Assembly: GCA_002753225.1 (NCBI GenBank)
Contig: PDZS01000020.1
Span: 1 to 64,000, forward strand
Length of the DNA stretch: 64,000 bases
Source: Deltaproteobacteria bacterium YD0425bin51
Lineage (GTDB): Bacteria > Desulfobacterota > Desulfobacteria > Desulfobacterales > YD0425bin51
Direction of reading: 5' to 3'
The notes beneath the pieces were generated by a model, which had not been told where the DNA came from, did no database searches, and saw only the letters and a program-made list of their open reading frames with translations. Of this stretch, positions 36,962 to 46,408 are shown in pieces. The position numbers and the translations under genes are program-made. Within the stretch, counting starts at the first letter, position 1. Every line of letters begins with the position of its first letter.

Positions 36962-37591
36962 ATGGAACAACCAAACGACGAAAAAAAAGATATAACAGAG
37001 ACTGTAGAAACCCCTAAAAAATTGCCTTTAAAGCTTATTATTATTGGTGCATCGACTTTAGCTGTTATTATTATTGGAATTTTGATATGGCTTTTATTTA
37101 TAAAAGGGCATTCTAAAGAAGAAACTAAAGATCCTCATGCAACTGAAAAAGAAGAAGGAAGTGAACAGCATAAAGAGAAAAAAGAAGGGGTAGAGGGAGA
37201 GGAAGGAGAAGGAAAAGAAAAAGAAGAGGGGAAAAAAGAGGGAGGAGAAAAAGGGAAAGAGGGGGAAGTCAAAATAATTGTGGATCCATTTCCTCTAATT
37301 TATAAAATGGGAGATTTTGCTGTAAATATTCAAGACCCTATGTTAAAAAGACATCTAAAAACACAAATTGCTCTTGAACTTTTTAAAGAAACCCTTAAAA
37401 ATGAAATTAAAGATCGATTCCCAGAAATAAGAGATGTTATACTTTTATTTCTTAGTACAAAAAAATGGTCAGATATTGAATCCATAGAAGGAAAACTTGA
37501 ATTAAAAGACGAATTAATTGTAAAAATCAATAAATTGCTTAAAACAGGAAAAATTAGAAACCTATATTTTACCCAATTCGTTGTAGAGTAA
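36962..37591 (+). CDS. fliL: Flagellar basal body-associated protein FliL
   Basis: Single-pass inner-membrane protein that surrounds the stator and helps motor torque. The 209 residues comprise a short cytoplasmic N terminus, a membrane segment at about 23-46, a very long Glu/Lys/Gly-rich linker at about 50-102, and the FliL domain (VDPFPLIYKMGDFAVNIQD through LYFTQFVVE). The linker is encoded by an almost pure purine tract. No good Shine-Dalgarno precedes the ATG. fliM follows after 7 bases. Confidence 0.9.
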   Translation: MEQPNDEKKDITETVETPKKLPLKLIIIGASTLAVIIIGILIWLLFIKGHSKEETKDPHATEKEEGSEQHKEKKEGVEGEEGEGKEKEEGKKEGGEKGKEGEVKIIVDPFPLIYKMGDFAVNIQDPMLKRHLKTQIALELFKETLKNEIKDRFPEIRDVILLFLSTKKWSDIESIEGKLELKDELIVKINKLLKTGKIRNLYFTQFVVE

Positions 37592-37598
37592 AAAAAAT

Positions 37599-38582
37599 AT
37601 GAGTGAAATTCTATCCCAAGAAGAAGTCGATAGTCTGCTTTCAGGACTAAGCGAAGGTAAAATTGCAACAGAGCAGGAAGCAGCCCCTGAGCCAGAAGGA
37701 ATAAGTAAGTACGACTTTATAAGTCAGGAAAGAGTCATAAGGGGCAGAATGCCCACTTTTGAAGTCATAAATGAAAGATTCGCAAGAGAAGTAAGAGCGA
37801 GTCTTTCTGAGCTTTTGCATACAAATGTAGATATAACTGTTGAATCTTTAGATACACTTAAATTTTCTGAATTTGGAAGATCACTTCCAGTTCCAACCAG
37901 CTTGCATGTATTTAGAATGGATCCTCTAAGAGGACATGCTCTTTTAGTACTTGAAAGCCAGCTAGTCTTTAATTTAATTGATACTCTCTTTGGAGGTAAA
38001 GGTACTGGCAAAGCAAAAATAGAGGGTAGAGAATTTACAAGCATAGAAGACGTTATGATACAAAAAGTAGTAAAAGCTGTTTTAAAAAATGTTGAAACAG
38101 CCTGGGCTCCAGTTGAACCAGTAGCTGCAATACTTGTAAGATCAGAGGTAAATCCACAGTTTGCAAGTATTGTTCTTCCCACAGATTCAGTCATTGTAGT
38201 AAAATATGAGGTTGAATTAGATCAAGCTGCAGGAACTATTATAATGTGCCTTCCTTACTCTATGCTTGAACCCATGAGAAGCAAACTTGCTGCCGGCTTC
38301 CAAAGTGACGCCTTAGAAATTGATCATACATGGCAAAGACGTGTAAAAGAAATCATAAGTGACTCAGAAGTAGTATTTTCAGTGCAATTAGGGAACACAG
38401 AAATATCAGGCAAACGCCTTATAAACTTAAGGATAGGGGATGTTATTCAATTGGATCAAGACGCAGATGAACCTCTTTTTGGACTTATCGAAAAAGTACC
38501 TAAATTTAAAGGCTCTGCAGGTCTTCAGAAAGGTATCCAATCTTTTAAAATAAATGAAAAAATATTAACAGAATGGGATTAA
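37599..38582 (+). CDS. fliM: Flagellar motor switch protein FliM
   Basis: C-ring switch protein that binds CheY~P and sets the direction of rotation. The 327 residues carry the CheY-binding N-terminal peptide ILSQEEVDSLLSG (residues 4-16), the CheC-like middle domain with the FliG-binding region, and a C-terminal SpoA domain (VQLGNTEISGKRLINLRIGD). This N-peptide is the reference for the motif that recurs about 24 times in the large protein at 47161-50286. Order fliL-fliM-fliN-fliO-fliP-fliQ-fliR is standard. Confidence 0.96.
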   Translation: MSEILSQEEVDSLLSGLSEGKIATEQEAAPEPEGISKYDFISQERVIRGRMPTFEVINERFAREVRASLSELLHTNVDITVESLDTLKFSEFGRSLPVPTSLHVFRMDPLRGHALLVLESQLVFNLIDTLFGGKGTGKAKIEGREFTSIEDVMIQKVVKAVLKNVETAWAPVEPVAAILVRSEVNPQFASIVLPTDSVIVVKYEVELDQAAGTIIMCLPYSMLEPMRSKLAAGFQSDALEIDHTWQRRVKEIISDSEVVFSVQLGNTEISGKRLINLRIGDVIQLDQDADEPLFGLIEKVPKFKGSAGLQKGIQSFKINEKILTEWD

Positions 38583-38586
38583 ATTT

Positions 38587-38907
38587 ATGGAAGAACAAAA
38601 ACAGTCTAAACCTTCTGAAAAAAAATCTACAGCATCAGAGCAGATAGATCGTGATCTTGATTTTATTCTAGACATACCGCTTGAGTTATCTGTTGAGCTA
38701 GGTAGAACAAAGATGCTTATACACGATTTACTTCAGCTTGGGCAAGGATCAATAGTTGAATTAGATAAACTTGCAGGTGAACCTCTCGAAATATATATAA
38801 ACCGAAAACTAGTAGCCAGAGGAGAAGTTGTTGTTGTTAATGAAAAGTTTGGTGTTAGGCTAACAGATATCATAAGCACTATTGAGCGTGTAAAGAGCCT
38901 TGGATAA
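38587..38907 (+). CDS. fliN: Flagellar motor switch protein FliN
   Basis: Lower C-ring component made mostly of one SpoA domain (DIPLELSVELGRTKMLIHDL, then EIYINRKLVARGEVVVVNEK). The protein is short at 106 residues and has only a charged N-terminal extension without a SQxEIDxLL peptide, so in this motor the CheY-binding peptide is on FliM. It begins 4 bases after fliM and overlaps fliO by 8 bases. Confidence 0.95.
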   Translation: MEEQKQSKPSEKKSTASEQIDRDLDFILDIPLELSVELGRTKMLIHDLLQLGQGSIVELDKLAGEPLEIYINRKLVARGEVVVVNEKFGVRLTDIISTIERVKSLG

Positions 38908-39232
38908 TTTTATAATACTAAAAAGCATAGGTATGCTCTGTATCGTCATAGGAATTCTTTTGGGATTCCTATATTTAATACGAAAGCTCTCCCATGAACA
39001 CTTGGGACGCCATCCTATAATTAAAATTGTTGCAAATTCATATGTTTCTCCAAAGGAACGTGTGGTACTTCTTGATGTACTTGGCGAAAAAATTTTGATA
39101 GGTATAACATCGCAAAATATTAATTTTTTAGCTAAAATAGAAAAAGAAATCCCTGAAGAGACAGCTATCAATACTCATTCATATGGTTTTACTGAAATTT
39201 TAAAAAAGGCTTTAACCAAAAAGAATGGATAG
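38900..39232 (+). CDS. fliO: Flagellar biosynthesis protein FliO
   Basis: Small membrane protein that assists assembly of the FliP ring of the export gate. The 110 residues show one N-terminal membrane segment (about 8-28) and the family's short cytoplasmic domain (ANSYVSPKERVVLLDVLGEKI). The start is TTG 38900, inside the end of fliN, with AAAGAG upstream. It overlaps fliP by 8 bases, so the genes are tightly coupled. Confidence 0.88.
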   Translation: MDNFIILKSIGMLCIVIGILLGFLYLIRKLSHEHLGRHPIIKIVANSYVSPKERVVLLDVLGEKILIGITSQNINFLAKIEKEIPEETAINTHSYGFTEILKKALTKKNG

Positions 39233-39992
39233 AAAATATTGTAAAATAATCTTATTTATATTGATGGCTATATTTATGTGGATGATAAATGAGAGCTCAG
39301 CTCAAGTTCCTCTTCCATCACTTCAAATAGGTGTTAAAGGCACAACAAATCCTGATGAAGTAGCTGTTACCTTAGAAGTTATTGCGCTCCTTACAGTTTT
39401 AACTCTTGCTCCTGCAATTCTAATGCTAATGACCTGCTTCACTAGAATAATTATAGTCTTTGGGTTTCTAAGGCAGGCTATAGGACTGCAAGGGACACCT
39501 CCAAATCAGATTGTAGCTGGACTTGCTTTGTTTATGACTTTTTTTATAATGGCACCTGTATGGGATCAAGTGTATAAAAATGCTCTAAGACCTTATATTG
39601 ATAAAGAAATATCTTACAAAGACGCTTTTGAAAAAGCAAAAATCCCTGTGCGGAAATTTATGCTTATAAACACAAGAGAAAAGGACTTAGCCCTTTTTGT
39701 GAAGGCATCTAAAATTGAACGTCCAAAAAATAAAGATGATGTTGCTCTATCAGTATTAATCCCAGCATTTGTAATAAGTGAACTTAAGACTGCTTTTATA
39801 ATTGGATTTGTAATATATACTCCTTTCCTTGTTATAGATATGGTAGTTGCAAGCGTTCTTCTATCCATGGGTATGATGATGCTTCCCCCTGTTATGATAT
39901 CTCTCCCTTTTAAACTTATGCTTTTTGTACTTGTTGACGGGTGGGGCCTTATTTCTGAATCATTGATTAAAAGCTTCGGAGTTTTTAAATAA
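39225..39992 (+). CDS. fliP: Flagellar export gate protein FliP
   Basis: Core subunit of the type III export gate. The 255-residue protein has an N-terminal signal-like segment, the conserved LMTCFTRIIIVFGFLRQAIG and FLTFFIMAPVWDQ-type region, and the C-terminal hairpin (PAFVISELKTAFIIGF, SMGMMMLPPVMISLPFKL). It is followed by fliQ after a single base. Gene order and length are typical. Confidence 0.96.
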   Translation: MDRKYCKIILFILMAIFMWMINESSAQVPLPSLQIGVKGTTNPDEVAVTLEVIALLTVLTLAPAILMLMTCFTRIIIVFGFLRQAIGLQGTPPNQIVAGLALFMTFFIMAPVWDQVYKNALRPYIDKEISYKDAFEKAKIPVRKFMLINTREKDLALFVKASKIERPKNKDDVALSVLIPAFVISELKTAFIIGFVIYTPFLVIDMVVASVLLSMGMMMLPPVMISLPFKLMLFVLVDGWGLISESLIKSFGVFK

Positions 39993-39993
39993 T

Positions 39994-40263
39994 ATGACAC
40001 CAGAATTCATTATAAGTTTTGCAAAAGATGCAATATTTATAACTTTGCTTATATCAATGCCCATACTTATGGTTGGACTAGTAGTAGGACTCATTGTTAG
40101 CATATTTCAGACAGTAACATCAATCCAAGAACAGACTCTTACTATTGTTCCTAAAATTGTAGCTGTATTTTTAAGTATCCTATTTTTGGCACCATGGCTA
40201 TTAGAAAAACTTACAACTTATACCACAAAAATATTAACCAATATCCCAACGTATATTAGATAG
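39994..40263 (+). CDS. fliQ: Flagellar export gate protein FliQ
   Basis: Small export-gate subunit, 89 residues, with two membrane segments at about 15-40 and 50-72. The conserved QTVTSIQEQTLTIVPKIVA links them. The last base of its TAG stop is the first base of the fliR GTG start, so reinitiation is likely. Confidence 0.94.
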   Translation: MTPEFIISFAKDAIFITLLISMPILMVGLVVGLIVSIFQTVTSIQEQTLTIVPKIVAVFLSILFLAPWLLEKLTTYTTKILTNIPTYIR

Positions 40264-41048
40264 TGGAAATATTAAATTTTTCCCCAGATGAGATTAAACT
40301 ATTTATTCTGGTACTAATTCGAGTAAGCATTATATTATCTTTTTTCCCTATTATTGCTAGTCCTCTAATTCCTGATACCATAAAAGCAGGTCTTTATTTA
40401 GTTTTTTCTATCCTTATTATGTCTGCTGTAAAGGTAAATATAGCAAAATTCCCTATCCATAGAGTGGACGTTTTGATTCTTATATTTTCTGAAGCAGTTA
40501 TTGGGCTATCCTTAGGATTTGCTATTAGATTCTTTATAGCCGCAGTACAAATGGCAGCTCAAATTATAGGCTTTCAAATGGGCTATACAATGATTAACGT
40601 AATTGATCCTCAATCAGGTACCCAAATATCAATTCTTGAACAAATAGGATACTGGGTTGTTCTTCTATTTTTTCTGCAATTAAACGGTCATAACCTTTTT
40701 TTAGCAAGCGTAATTGAAAGTTTTGATTTAATTAACATTGGAACAATAGTATTTAAAAGAGAACTATTAACTGAAATGATCCGCTTAAGCTCAGACATAT
40801 TTACCATAGCAATTAAAATAGGATCCCCTACAATTGCAGCGCTCCTTTTTATTAATGTTGCATTTGGTTTAGTTGCTAAGTTTGAGCCTAAAATGAATAT
40901 ATTACTGACTGCTTTTCCTGTGCCAATAATTGTTGGTTTGATATTCTTTGGATTTACCCTGGAGCTTCTTTCCATATTTACCCGCAATTATGTTACTGAT
41001 CTTTTACGTATGCTAAAAACTATTTTAAAAATATTAGGTAGAGTGTAA
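40263..41048 (+). CDS. fliR: Flagellar export gate protein FliR
   Basis: Export-gate subunit of 261 residues with six or so membrane segments. Conserved motifs are SEAVIGLSLGFAIRFFIAAVQ, QIIGFQMGYTMINVIDPQSG and the C-terminal NILLTAFPVPIIVGL. It uses a GTG start sharing one base with the fliQ stop. flhB begins 10 bases later. Confidence 0.95.
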   Translation: MEILNFSPDEIKLFILVLIRVSIILSFFPIIASPLIPDTIKAGLYLVFSILIMSAVKVNIAKFPIHRVDVLILIFSEAVIGLSLGFAIRFFIAAVQMAAQIIGFQMGYTMINVIDPQSGTQISILEQIGYWVVLLFFLQLNGHNLFLASVIESFDLINIGTIVFKRELLTEMIRLSSDIFTIAIKIGSPTIAALLFINVAFGLVAKFEPKMNILLTAFPVPIIVGLIFFGFTLELLSIFTRNYVTDLLRMLKTILKILGRV

Positions 41049-41058
41049 AGGGGGACAT

Positions 41059-42120
41059 ATGGCAGATGATTCTGGGGAAAAGACTGAAGACCCTACTGGT
41101 AAAAAGCTTGAAAAGGCTAGAGAAGAAGGACAAGTTGCAAAGAGTATGGAGCTTGCTTCAGCCTTCATTGTTTTAAATGCAGCAGTTTTATTATACATTT
41201 CAAGCTCTTCTTTATATAAAGATCTTTTAGAAACTCTTAGGCAAGGCTTTTCTTTTGGAGATATCCCTGATGTAAACGCAACATATTGTATCAATTTCCT
41301 TTCTGAAAACTTTATACACTTCCTATTGATCCTTCTTCCAATTTTTGGAGTAGTATTTGTAACAGCCTTCCTGCTAGAAATCATGCAGGTTGGTTTTGAG
41401 CCTTCCTTTGAACTGATGATGCCCAAATTAGAAAAATTAAATTTTATAAAAGGCTTTGGAAGGCTTTTAAATGTAAAATCTATTGTTGAATTAGCCAAAT
41501 CAATTATTAAGATGTCCATTATAGCTATTATGACATATTCTGCAATTGTTGGGGAACTAAAAAAAATATTCATGCTTCACGATGGAAGCGTAAGCTATAT
41601 TCTTCTTTATATGTTTAAAGTATCATTCAAAATAGTTATATGGGTTGCGCTTGCAATGGTTGTTGTTGCAATTTTAGACTATGCATATCAAAAATTTCAA
41701 TTCAATAAAGAAATGAAGATGTCAAAACAGGAAGTAAAAGATGAATTCAAGCAGACTGAAGGGGATCCTCTTATTAAAAGCAAAATCAGAAGTATGCAGA
41801 TGGAAACAGCTAAGAAACGTATGATGCAGGAAGTCCCAAAAGCTGATGTTGTTGTTACAAACCCGACACATCTTGCCATTGCCATAAAATATGACCCAGT
41901 CAAAATGAAAGCGCCAAAAGTTCTTGCTAAAGGAGCAGGTCTTATTGCAGAAAAAATTAAAGAAATTGCAAAAAAACATAATATTCCTGTAATTGAAAAC
42001 AAAGAATTGGCCCAGAAATTGTATAAAGTAGTAGATATAGATCAAGAGGTACCTGGTGAATTTTATGTTGCAATAGCCCAGCTCCTCGCCTATGTCTATA
42101 AACTAAAAGGGAAAAAGTAG
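41059..42120 (+). CDS. flhB: Flagellar export switch protein FlhB
   Basis: Membrane component of the export gate that changes substrate class after self-cleavage. The 353 residues contain four membrane segments and the cytoplasmic domain with the autocleavage site NPTH (Asn268-Pro269-Thr270-His271). The region after it (LAIAIKYDPVKMKAPKVLAK) is closely resembled by the separate small gene at 52137-52397. A 28-bp palindrome lies between its stop and flhA. Confidence 0.96.
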   Translation: MADDSGEKTEDPTGKKLEKAREEGQVAKSMELASAFIVLNAAVLLYISSSSLYKDLLETLRQGFSFGDIPDVNATYCINFLSENFIHFLLILLPIFGVVFVTAFLLEIMQVGFEPSFELMMPKLEKLNFIKGFGRLLNVKSIVELAKSIIKMSIIAIMTYSAIVGELKKIFMLHDGSVSYILLYMFKVSFKIVIWVALAMVVVAILDYAYQKFQFNKEMKMSKQEVKDEFKQTEGDPLIKSKIRSMQMETAKKRMMQEVPKADVVVTNPTHLAIAIKYDPVKMKAPKVLAKGAGLIAEKIKEIAKKHNIPVIENKELAQKLYKVVDIDQEVPGEFYVAIAQLLAYVYKLKGKK

Positions 42121-42162
42121 AGATGATAGGGTCATGCGTCTAATGTAAAACGCTCGAACATG

Positions 42163-42190
42163 GTAGAGACGCACGGCCGTGCGTCTCTAC
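42163..42190. repeat. 28-bp palindromic repeat, copy 2
   Basis: Same perfect palindrome as at 29589-29616 (half-site GTAGAGACGCACGG), lying 43 bases after flhB in the 130-base gap before flhA. No promoter was recognised in the gap; the palindrome may attenuate or end transcription between the two parts of the flagellar operon. Confidence 0.9.
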
Positions 42191-42250
42191 AGATGTCATA
42201 TTGTTAACGCTTACTTGTCAAAACTCTGACGAAACAAAAGGAGTAAAAAA

Positions 42251-44350
42251 ATGGCAACACAGGCAATAGCTCAAAGAAAATTTACAGATATCTTTAAAAA
42301 TGCCGCAGATATTGGAATGGTTCTGGCAGTAATTGGGATACTCATGGCAATGATTCTCCCAATTCCTGGCGGACTTCTTGATTTTCTCCTAGCTTTAAAC
42401 ATACTAATGTCTATCATTGTTCTTATCACTGCAATGTACACCTTATCACCTGTCGATTTTGCTATTTTCCCTTCACTTCTTCTTGTTCTTACTCTTTTCC
42501 GGCTATCTTTGAATGTAGCAACAACACGTCTTATACTCGTACATGGGAATGAAGGGATATCAGCAGCAGGCAATATCATTCAAGCATTTGGGAGTTTTGT
42601 TGTTGGGGGAAACTATGTGATTGGACTAATTATTTTTGTAATACTAGTTTTAATAAATTTTATGGTAATTACCAAAGGTTCAGGGAGAATTGCAGAAGTT
42701 GCAGCAAGATTCACATTAGACGCAATGCCTGGTAAACAAATGGCAATTGATGCTGATTTAAACGCTGGAATCATCGATGAAGCTGAAGCTAAAAAACGAA
42801 GAAAAGATGTGGCAAGGGAATCAGAATATTTTGGAGCAATGGATGGAGCAAGCAAATTTGTAAAAGGGGATGCAGTAGCAGGTATACTTATTACATTTAT
42901 AAATATAATAGGCGGATTTATTATTGGAGTATTTCAAAAAGATTTAACCATGCTGGTTGCAGCTCAAAACTATACTCTTTTAACCATAGGAGACGGTCTA
43001 GTTGCCCAAATTCCTGCTTTAATTATTTCGACTGCAGCAGGTCTATTGGTATCAAGATCAGGAGCTGAAAACAAGATGGGTGAAGAATTTAAAAAACATT
43101 TAACTTCAAACCCTGATCCAATATATATGGGCTCTGCCATAGTTTTTCTTATTGGATTTGTGCCTGGATTCCCTGCCCTTCCCTTTATGGGACTTAGCTT
43201 GTTAATAGGAGGCGTTACCTTTTTCTTTCAGACAAGAGGACAAACTCCTTCTGAACGTGCTAAAGAAGAAGCTAAAGAAGAAGGGGCTAAAGAAGGTCCA
43301 GAAGAAGTTGAACATCTTTTAACCATTGATGATATGGAACTTGAAGTTGGATATGGAATTATACCTTTAGTTGATAAAGAGCAGGATGGAAATTTACTAG
43401 GCAGAATAAAATCTATCAGAAGACAATTCGTAACAGATATGGGGATAATAATACCTCCAATTCATATAAGAGATAATTTGAAGTTAAAACCATCTGAGTA
43501 CAGGGTTTTAATAAAAGGATCTGAAATGGCAAGAAACGAACTTATGCTAAACCATCTCCTTGCAATGGATCCTGGAACTGTAACACATCCACTTGAGGGA
43601 GTTCCTACAACAGAGCCTGCTTTTAACCTTCCAGCCATATGGATACCTATGGAAAAAGAAGAAGAAGCGAAATTTGCAGGCTATACTGTGGTTGATAATT
43701 CTACAATTATTGCAACTCATCTTACAGAAGTTATAAGGGCTAATTCATCAGAGCTTATAGGAAGACAGGAAGTTCAACATCTCCTTGATAATCTGGCAAA
43801 AACTAATCCTAAAGCTGTAGAAGAGCTTATTCCAAATCTTATTCCTCTTGGAAGCCTGCAAAAGGTTTTAAGAAATCTTCTAAATGAAAGGGTTTCAATC
43901 CGTGACCTCATAACAATTGTTGAAACATTAGCAGACTTTGCTACCATGAGCAAGGATCCTGATTTACTAACAGAATATGTCAGACAAAAACTTTCAAGAA
44001 GCATAGTTTCACCGCTAGTTCTACCTGACGGTATTTTACCAGTAATAACAATTGATCCTAAATTAGAGGAAATGTTAAATAGGGGGATACAACAAACAGC
44101 TCAAGGAACTTATTTCTCAGTTGATCCAGCAGTTGGAGAAGCAGTAATGGCATCTATAATGAAAGAAGCAGAGAAAGCTACAAATCAAAACTTTCATCCA
44201 GTAATTCTTTGTTCATCAAATTTGAGAAGGCATTTTAGAAAATTGGTCGAACAAATAGCGCCTTCAGTAACAGTTATATCACATGCTGAAATTATACAAA
44301 ATATTCGAATACAGGCAATTGGAAAGGTTGTTTTAAAGTATGGAAGCTAA
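42251..44350 (+). CDS. flhA: Flagellar export protein FlhA
   Basis: Export-gate protein that forms a nonameric ring and binds chaperone-substrate complexes through its cytoplasmic domain. The 699 residues show about eight membrane segments in the first 330, with the conserved FHIPEP-family loop (RFTLDAMPGKQMAIDADLNAG, ARESEYFGAMDGASKFVKGD). The four-subdomain cytoplasmic part follows. AAAAGGAG precedes the ATG. The gene overlaps flhF by 11 bases. Confidence 0.96.
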   Translation: MATQAIAQRKFTDIFKNAADIGMVLAVIGILMAMILPIPGGLLDFLLALNILMSIIVLITAMYTLSPVDFAIFPSLLLVLTLFRLSLNVATTRLILVHGNEGISAAGNIIQAFGSFVVGGNYVIGLIIFVILVLINFMVITKGSGRIAEVAARFTLDAMPGKQMAIDADLNAGIIDEAEAKKRRKDVARESEYFGAMDGASKFVKGDAVAGILITFINIIGGFIIGVFQKDLTMLVAAQNYTLLTIGDGLVAQIPALIISTAAGLLVSRSGAENKMGEEFKKHLTSNPDPIYMGSAIVFLIGFVPGFPALPFMGLSLLIGGVTFFFQTRGQTPSERAKEEAKEEGAKEGPEEVEHLLTIDDMELEVGYGIIPLVDKEQDGNLLGRIKSIRRQFVTDMGIIIPPIHIRDNLKLKPSEYRVLIKGSEMARNELMLNHLLAMDPGTVTHPLEGVPTTEPAFNLPAIWIPMEKEEEAKFAGYTVVDNSTIIATHLTEVIRANSSELIGRQEVQHLLDNLAKTNPKAVEELIPNLIPLGSLQKVLRNLLNERVSIRDLITIVETLADFATMSKDPDLLTEYVRQKLSRSIVSPLVLPDGILPVITIDPKLEEMLNRGIQQTAQGTYFSVDPAVGEAVMASIMKEAEKATNQNFHPVILCSSNLRRHFRKLVEQIAPSVTVISHAEIIQNIRIQAIGKVVLKYGS

Positions 44351-45473
44351 ATCATACAGAGCTAGAAGCATTCAAGATGCAGTCAGCCAAATAAAACAGG
44401 AACTAGGATCTGACGCTATAATTTTATCAACAAAACGTATACCTAAAAACAGCCGTGATCCATATGGTCATGATATGTTTGAAGTTATAGCTGCAAAACC
44501 AAGTTCTGATAATAATAAAGAAGATGACCGTGACACATTAGAAAATTTATTAAACAATTTTGTGCCTCAAAAGCCTAAGGAATCTCAACCTTTCATAGTT
44601 GAGCAGTGGCACACTATATCATCTGAACTTGTTCAAATTAAAGATATGTTATTTCTTTTAAACCAAAATACTGCTATTCCAGACATTTTAAACATACACC
44701 CTGAATGTTTAAACATTTATGCAAAATTAGTAAAATGCGGTATTTCAGAAAAACTATCCCAAGAATTTTTAAAAAAAAGTGGGGCTTTTTCTGCAGGAAG
44801 AATGGCTTCCTCTGAAGAAGTAAGTAAAAGCGTTATATTAGAAATACTATCTTCAATATCTGTTTTAAATCCTTTTGATTCAAAGGCTACAACAAAACAT
44901 ATAGTCGCATTTGTTGGGCCAACAGGTGTTGGAAAAACCACGACACTCGCTAAACTTGCAGCAGAATTAAGTTTGAAACAAAACAAAAATGTAGGTCTTA
45001 TTTCCATTGATAGTTATAGAATTGGAGCAGTGGAACAGCTAAAAACCTATGCATCTATTATGGGACTTCCCTGTTTATCTGCTTTTACACGCCAAGACTT
45101 ACAAGTTGCAATAAGAAATATGCAAAACAAAGATGTCATTTTAATAGATACAGCTGGGCATAGCCACTTAGATGAAAAAAGGATGAAAGAAATTGGCAAG
45201 CTTATAGAAGGTAATTCAGAGATTACAAGTCACTTATTGCTAAGCGCTACAACAAAAATAAGCGACATGAAAGAGGCTGCAAGCAATTTTACTATTTTAA
45301 ATCCAAAGAGCTATATTTTTACTAAATTAGATGAAACAAAAACTCGCGGTGGGATTTTAGACCAGATAACTGATTTAAAGCTGCCTATATCCTTTATTAC
45401 TAACGGACAAAGAGTACCTGAAGACATAATGCCCGCAAATAAAAAAAACATCGTGCAACTGATATTGAGTTAA
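44340..45473 (+). CDS. flhF: Flagellar SRP-family GTPase FlhF
   Basis: GTPase that directs flagella to the correct cell site, usually a pole, opposed by FlhG. The 377 residues have the N-terminal basic region (SYRARSIQDAVSQIKQELG), a helical N domain, and the SRP-type G domain with P-loop GPTGVGKTTT near residue 192, DSYRIGAVEQL, DTAGHSHLDE and TKLDETKTRGG. The flhF-flhG pair suggests polar or otherwise number-controlled flagella. Confidence 0.95.
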   Translation: MEAKSYRARSIQDAVSQIKQELGSDAIILSTKRIPKNSRDPYGHDMFEVIAAKPSSDNNKEDDRDTLENLLNNFVPQKPKESQPFIVEQWHTISSELVQIKDMLFLLNQNTAIPDILNIHPECLNIYAKLVKCGISEKLSQEFLKKSGAFSAGRMASSEEVSKSVILEILSSISVLNPFDSKATTKHIVAFVGPTGVGKTTTLAKLAAELSLKQNKNVGLISIDSYRIGAVEQLKTYASIMGLPCLSAFTRQDLQVAIRNMQNKDVILIDTAGHSHLDEKRMKEIGKLIEGNSEITSHLLLSATTKISDMKEAASNFTILNPKSYIFTKLDETKTRGGILDQITDLKLPISFITNGQRVPEDIMPANKKNIVQLILS

Positions 45474-45484
45474 GGAGAAATACC

Positions 45485-46408
45485 GTGGATCAAGCAAACA
45501 GTTTAAGGCAGATGGTAAGTACAAGAACATCTCAATTGAAACGACAAATATCCCCACAAAAGACAAAATCTAAAGGGAAAGAACCCCCTAGAGTTTTTTC
45601 CATCACATCTGGAAAAGGAGGAGTAGGCAAAACAAATATAGCAGGCAATTTAGCAGTTGCCTTTACAGAACTTGGAAAAAATGTTGTTATTTTTGATGCT
45701 GATTTAGGGTTAGCAAATATTGATATTATTTTTAACGTTCATCCTCCATATAATATCAGTAATGTAATTAGCGGTGAAAAAAAACTTGCAGAAATCATGG
45801 TGGAAGTTACTCCTGGTATAAGAATTATTCCCGCAGGCTCTGGCTTTGCTAACCTAACTTACTTAACTGATGGACAAAAACTTAATCTTTTAACTGAATT
45901 TGACGAAATAGGTGATAAGATAGATATTTTTATTATAGACACAGGGGCTGGTATTTCTTCAAATGTGCTTTATTTTAATCTAGCAGCAGATGATTGCATA
46001 CTTATTGCCACTCCAGAGCCAACTTCTATTACAGACGCTTATGCTATGACAAAAGTAATGTCCCAGCAGCATAATACGAAACATTTTAAACTTCTTGTAA
46101 ATATGGTAGAAAATGTAGAAGAAGCAAAAAAAGTTTATAAAAATTTAGTTAACGCTGCAGACAAATTTTTACACGATGTTGTAATAGAGTATTTAGGATA
46201 TATTCCATATGATAACTCTCTTAAAATGTCTGTACGGAATAGAACACCTGTTATGAAAATGTATCCTGATTCTGCTTCTAGTAAAAGCATAAAAAAAATT
46301 GCAGGCGACCTTATTAAATCTGCAAGGCGTTTTGACTCTGATGGAAATATAAAATTTTTCTTTAAACGCTATATCGAAGAAAGACTATCTCATGGCTCTA
46401 ACATATGA
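45485..46408 (+). CDS. flhG: Flagellar number regulator FlhG (FleN, MinD/ParA family)
   Basis: ATPase that limits flagellar number together with FlhF. The 307 residues show the deviant Walker A SGKGGVGKTN near residue 42, the A-prime motif FDADLGLANIDI, and IDTGAGISSNVL. The start is GTG 45485 with AAGGAG just upstream. A basic N terminus with DQANSLRQMV resembles the FlhF-activating motif of FlhG proteins. It overlaps fliA by 17 bases. Confidence 0.93.
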   Translation: MDQANSLRQMVSTRTSQLKRQISPQKTKSKGKEPPRVFSITSGKGGVGKTNIAGNLAVAFTELGKNVVIFDADLGLANIDIIFNVHPPYNISNVISGEKKLAEIMVEVTPGIRIIPAGSGFANLTYLTDGQKLNLLTEFDEIGDKIDIFIIDTGAGISSNVLYFNLAADDCILIATPEPTSITDAYAMTKVMSQQHNTKHFKLLVNMVENVEEAKKVYKNLVNAADKFLHDVVIEYLGYIPYDNSLKMSVRNRTPVMKMYPDSASSKSIKKIAGDLIKSARRFDSDGNIKFFFKRYIEERLSHGSNI

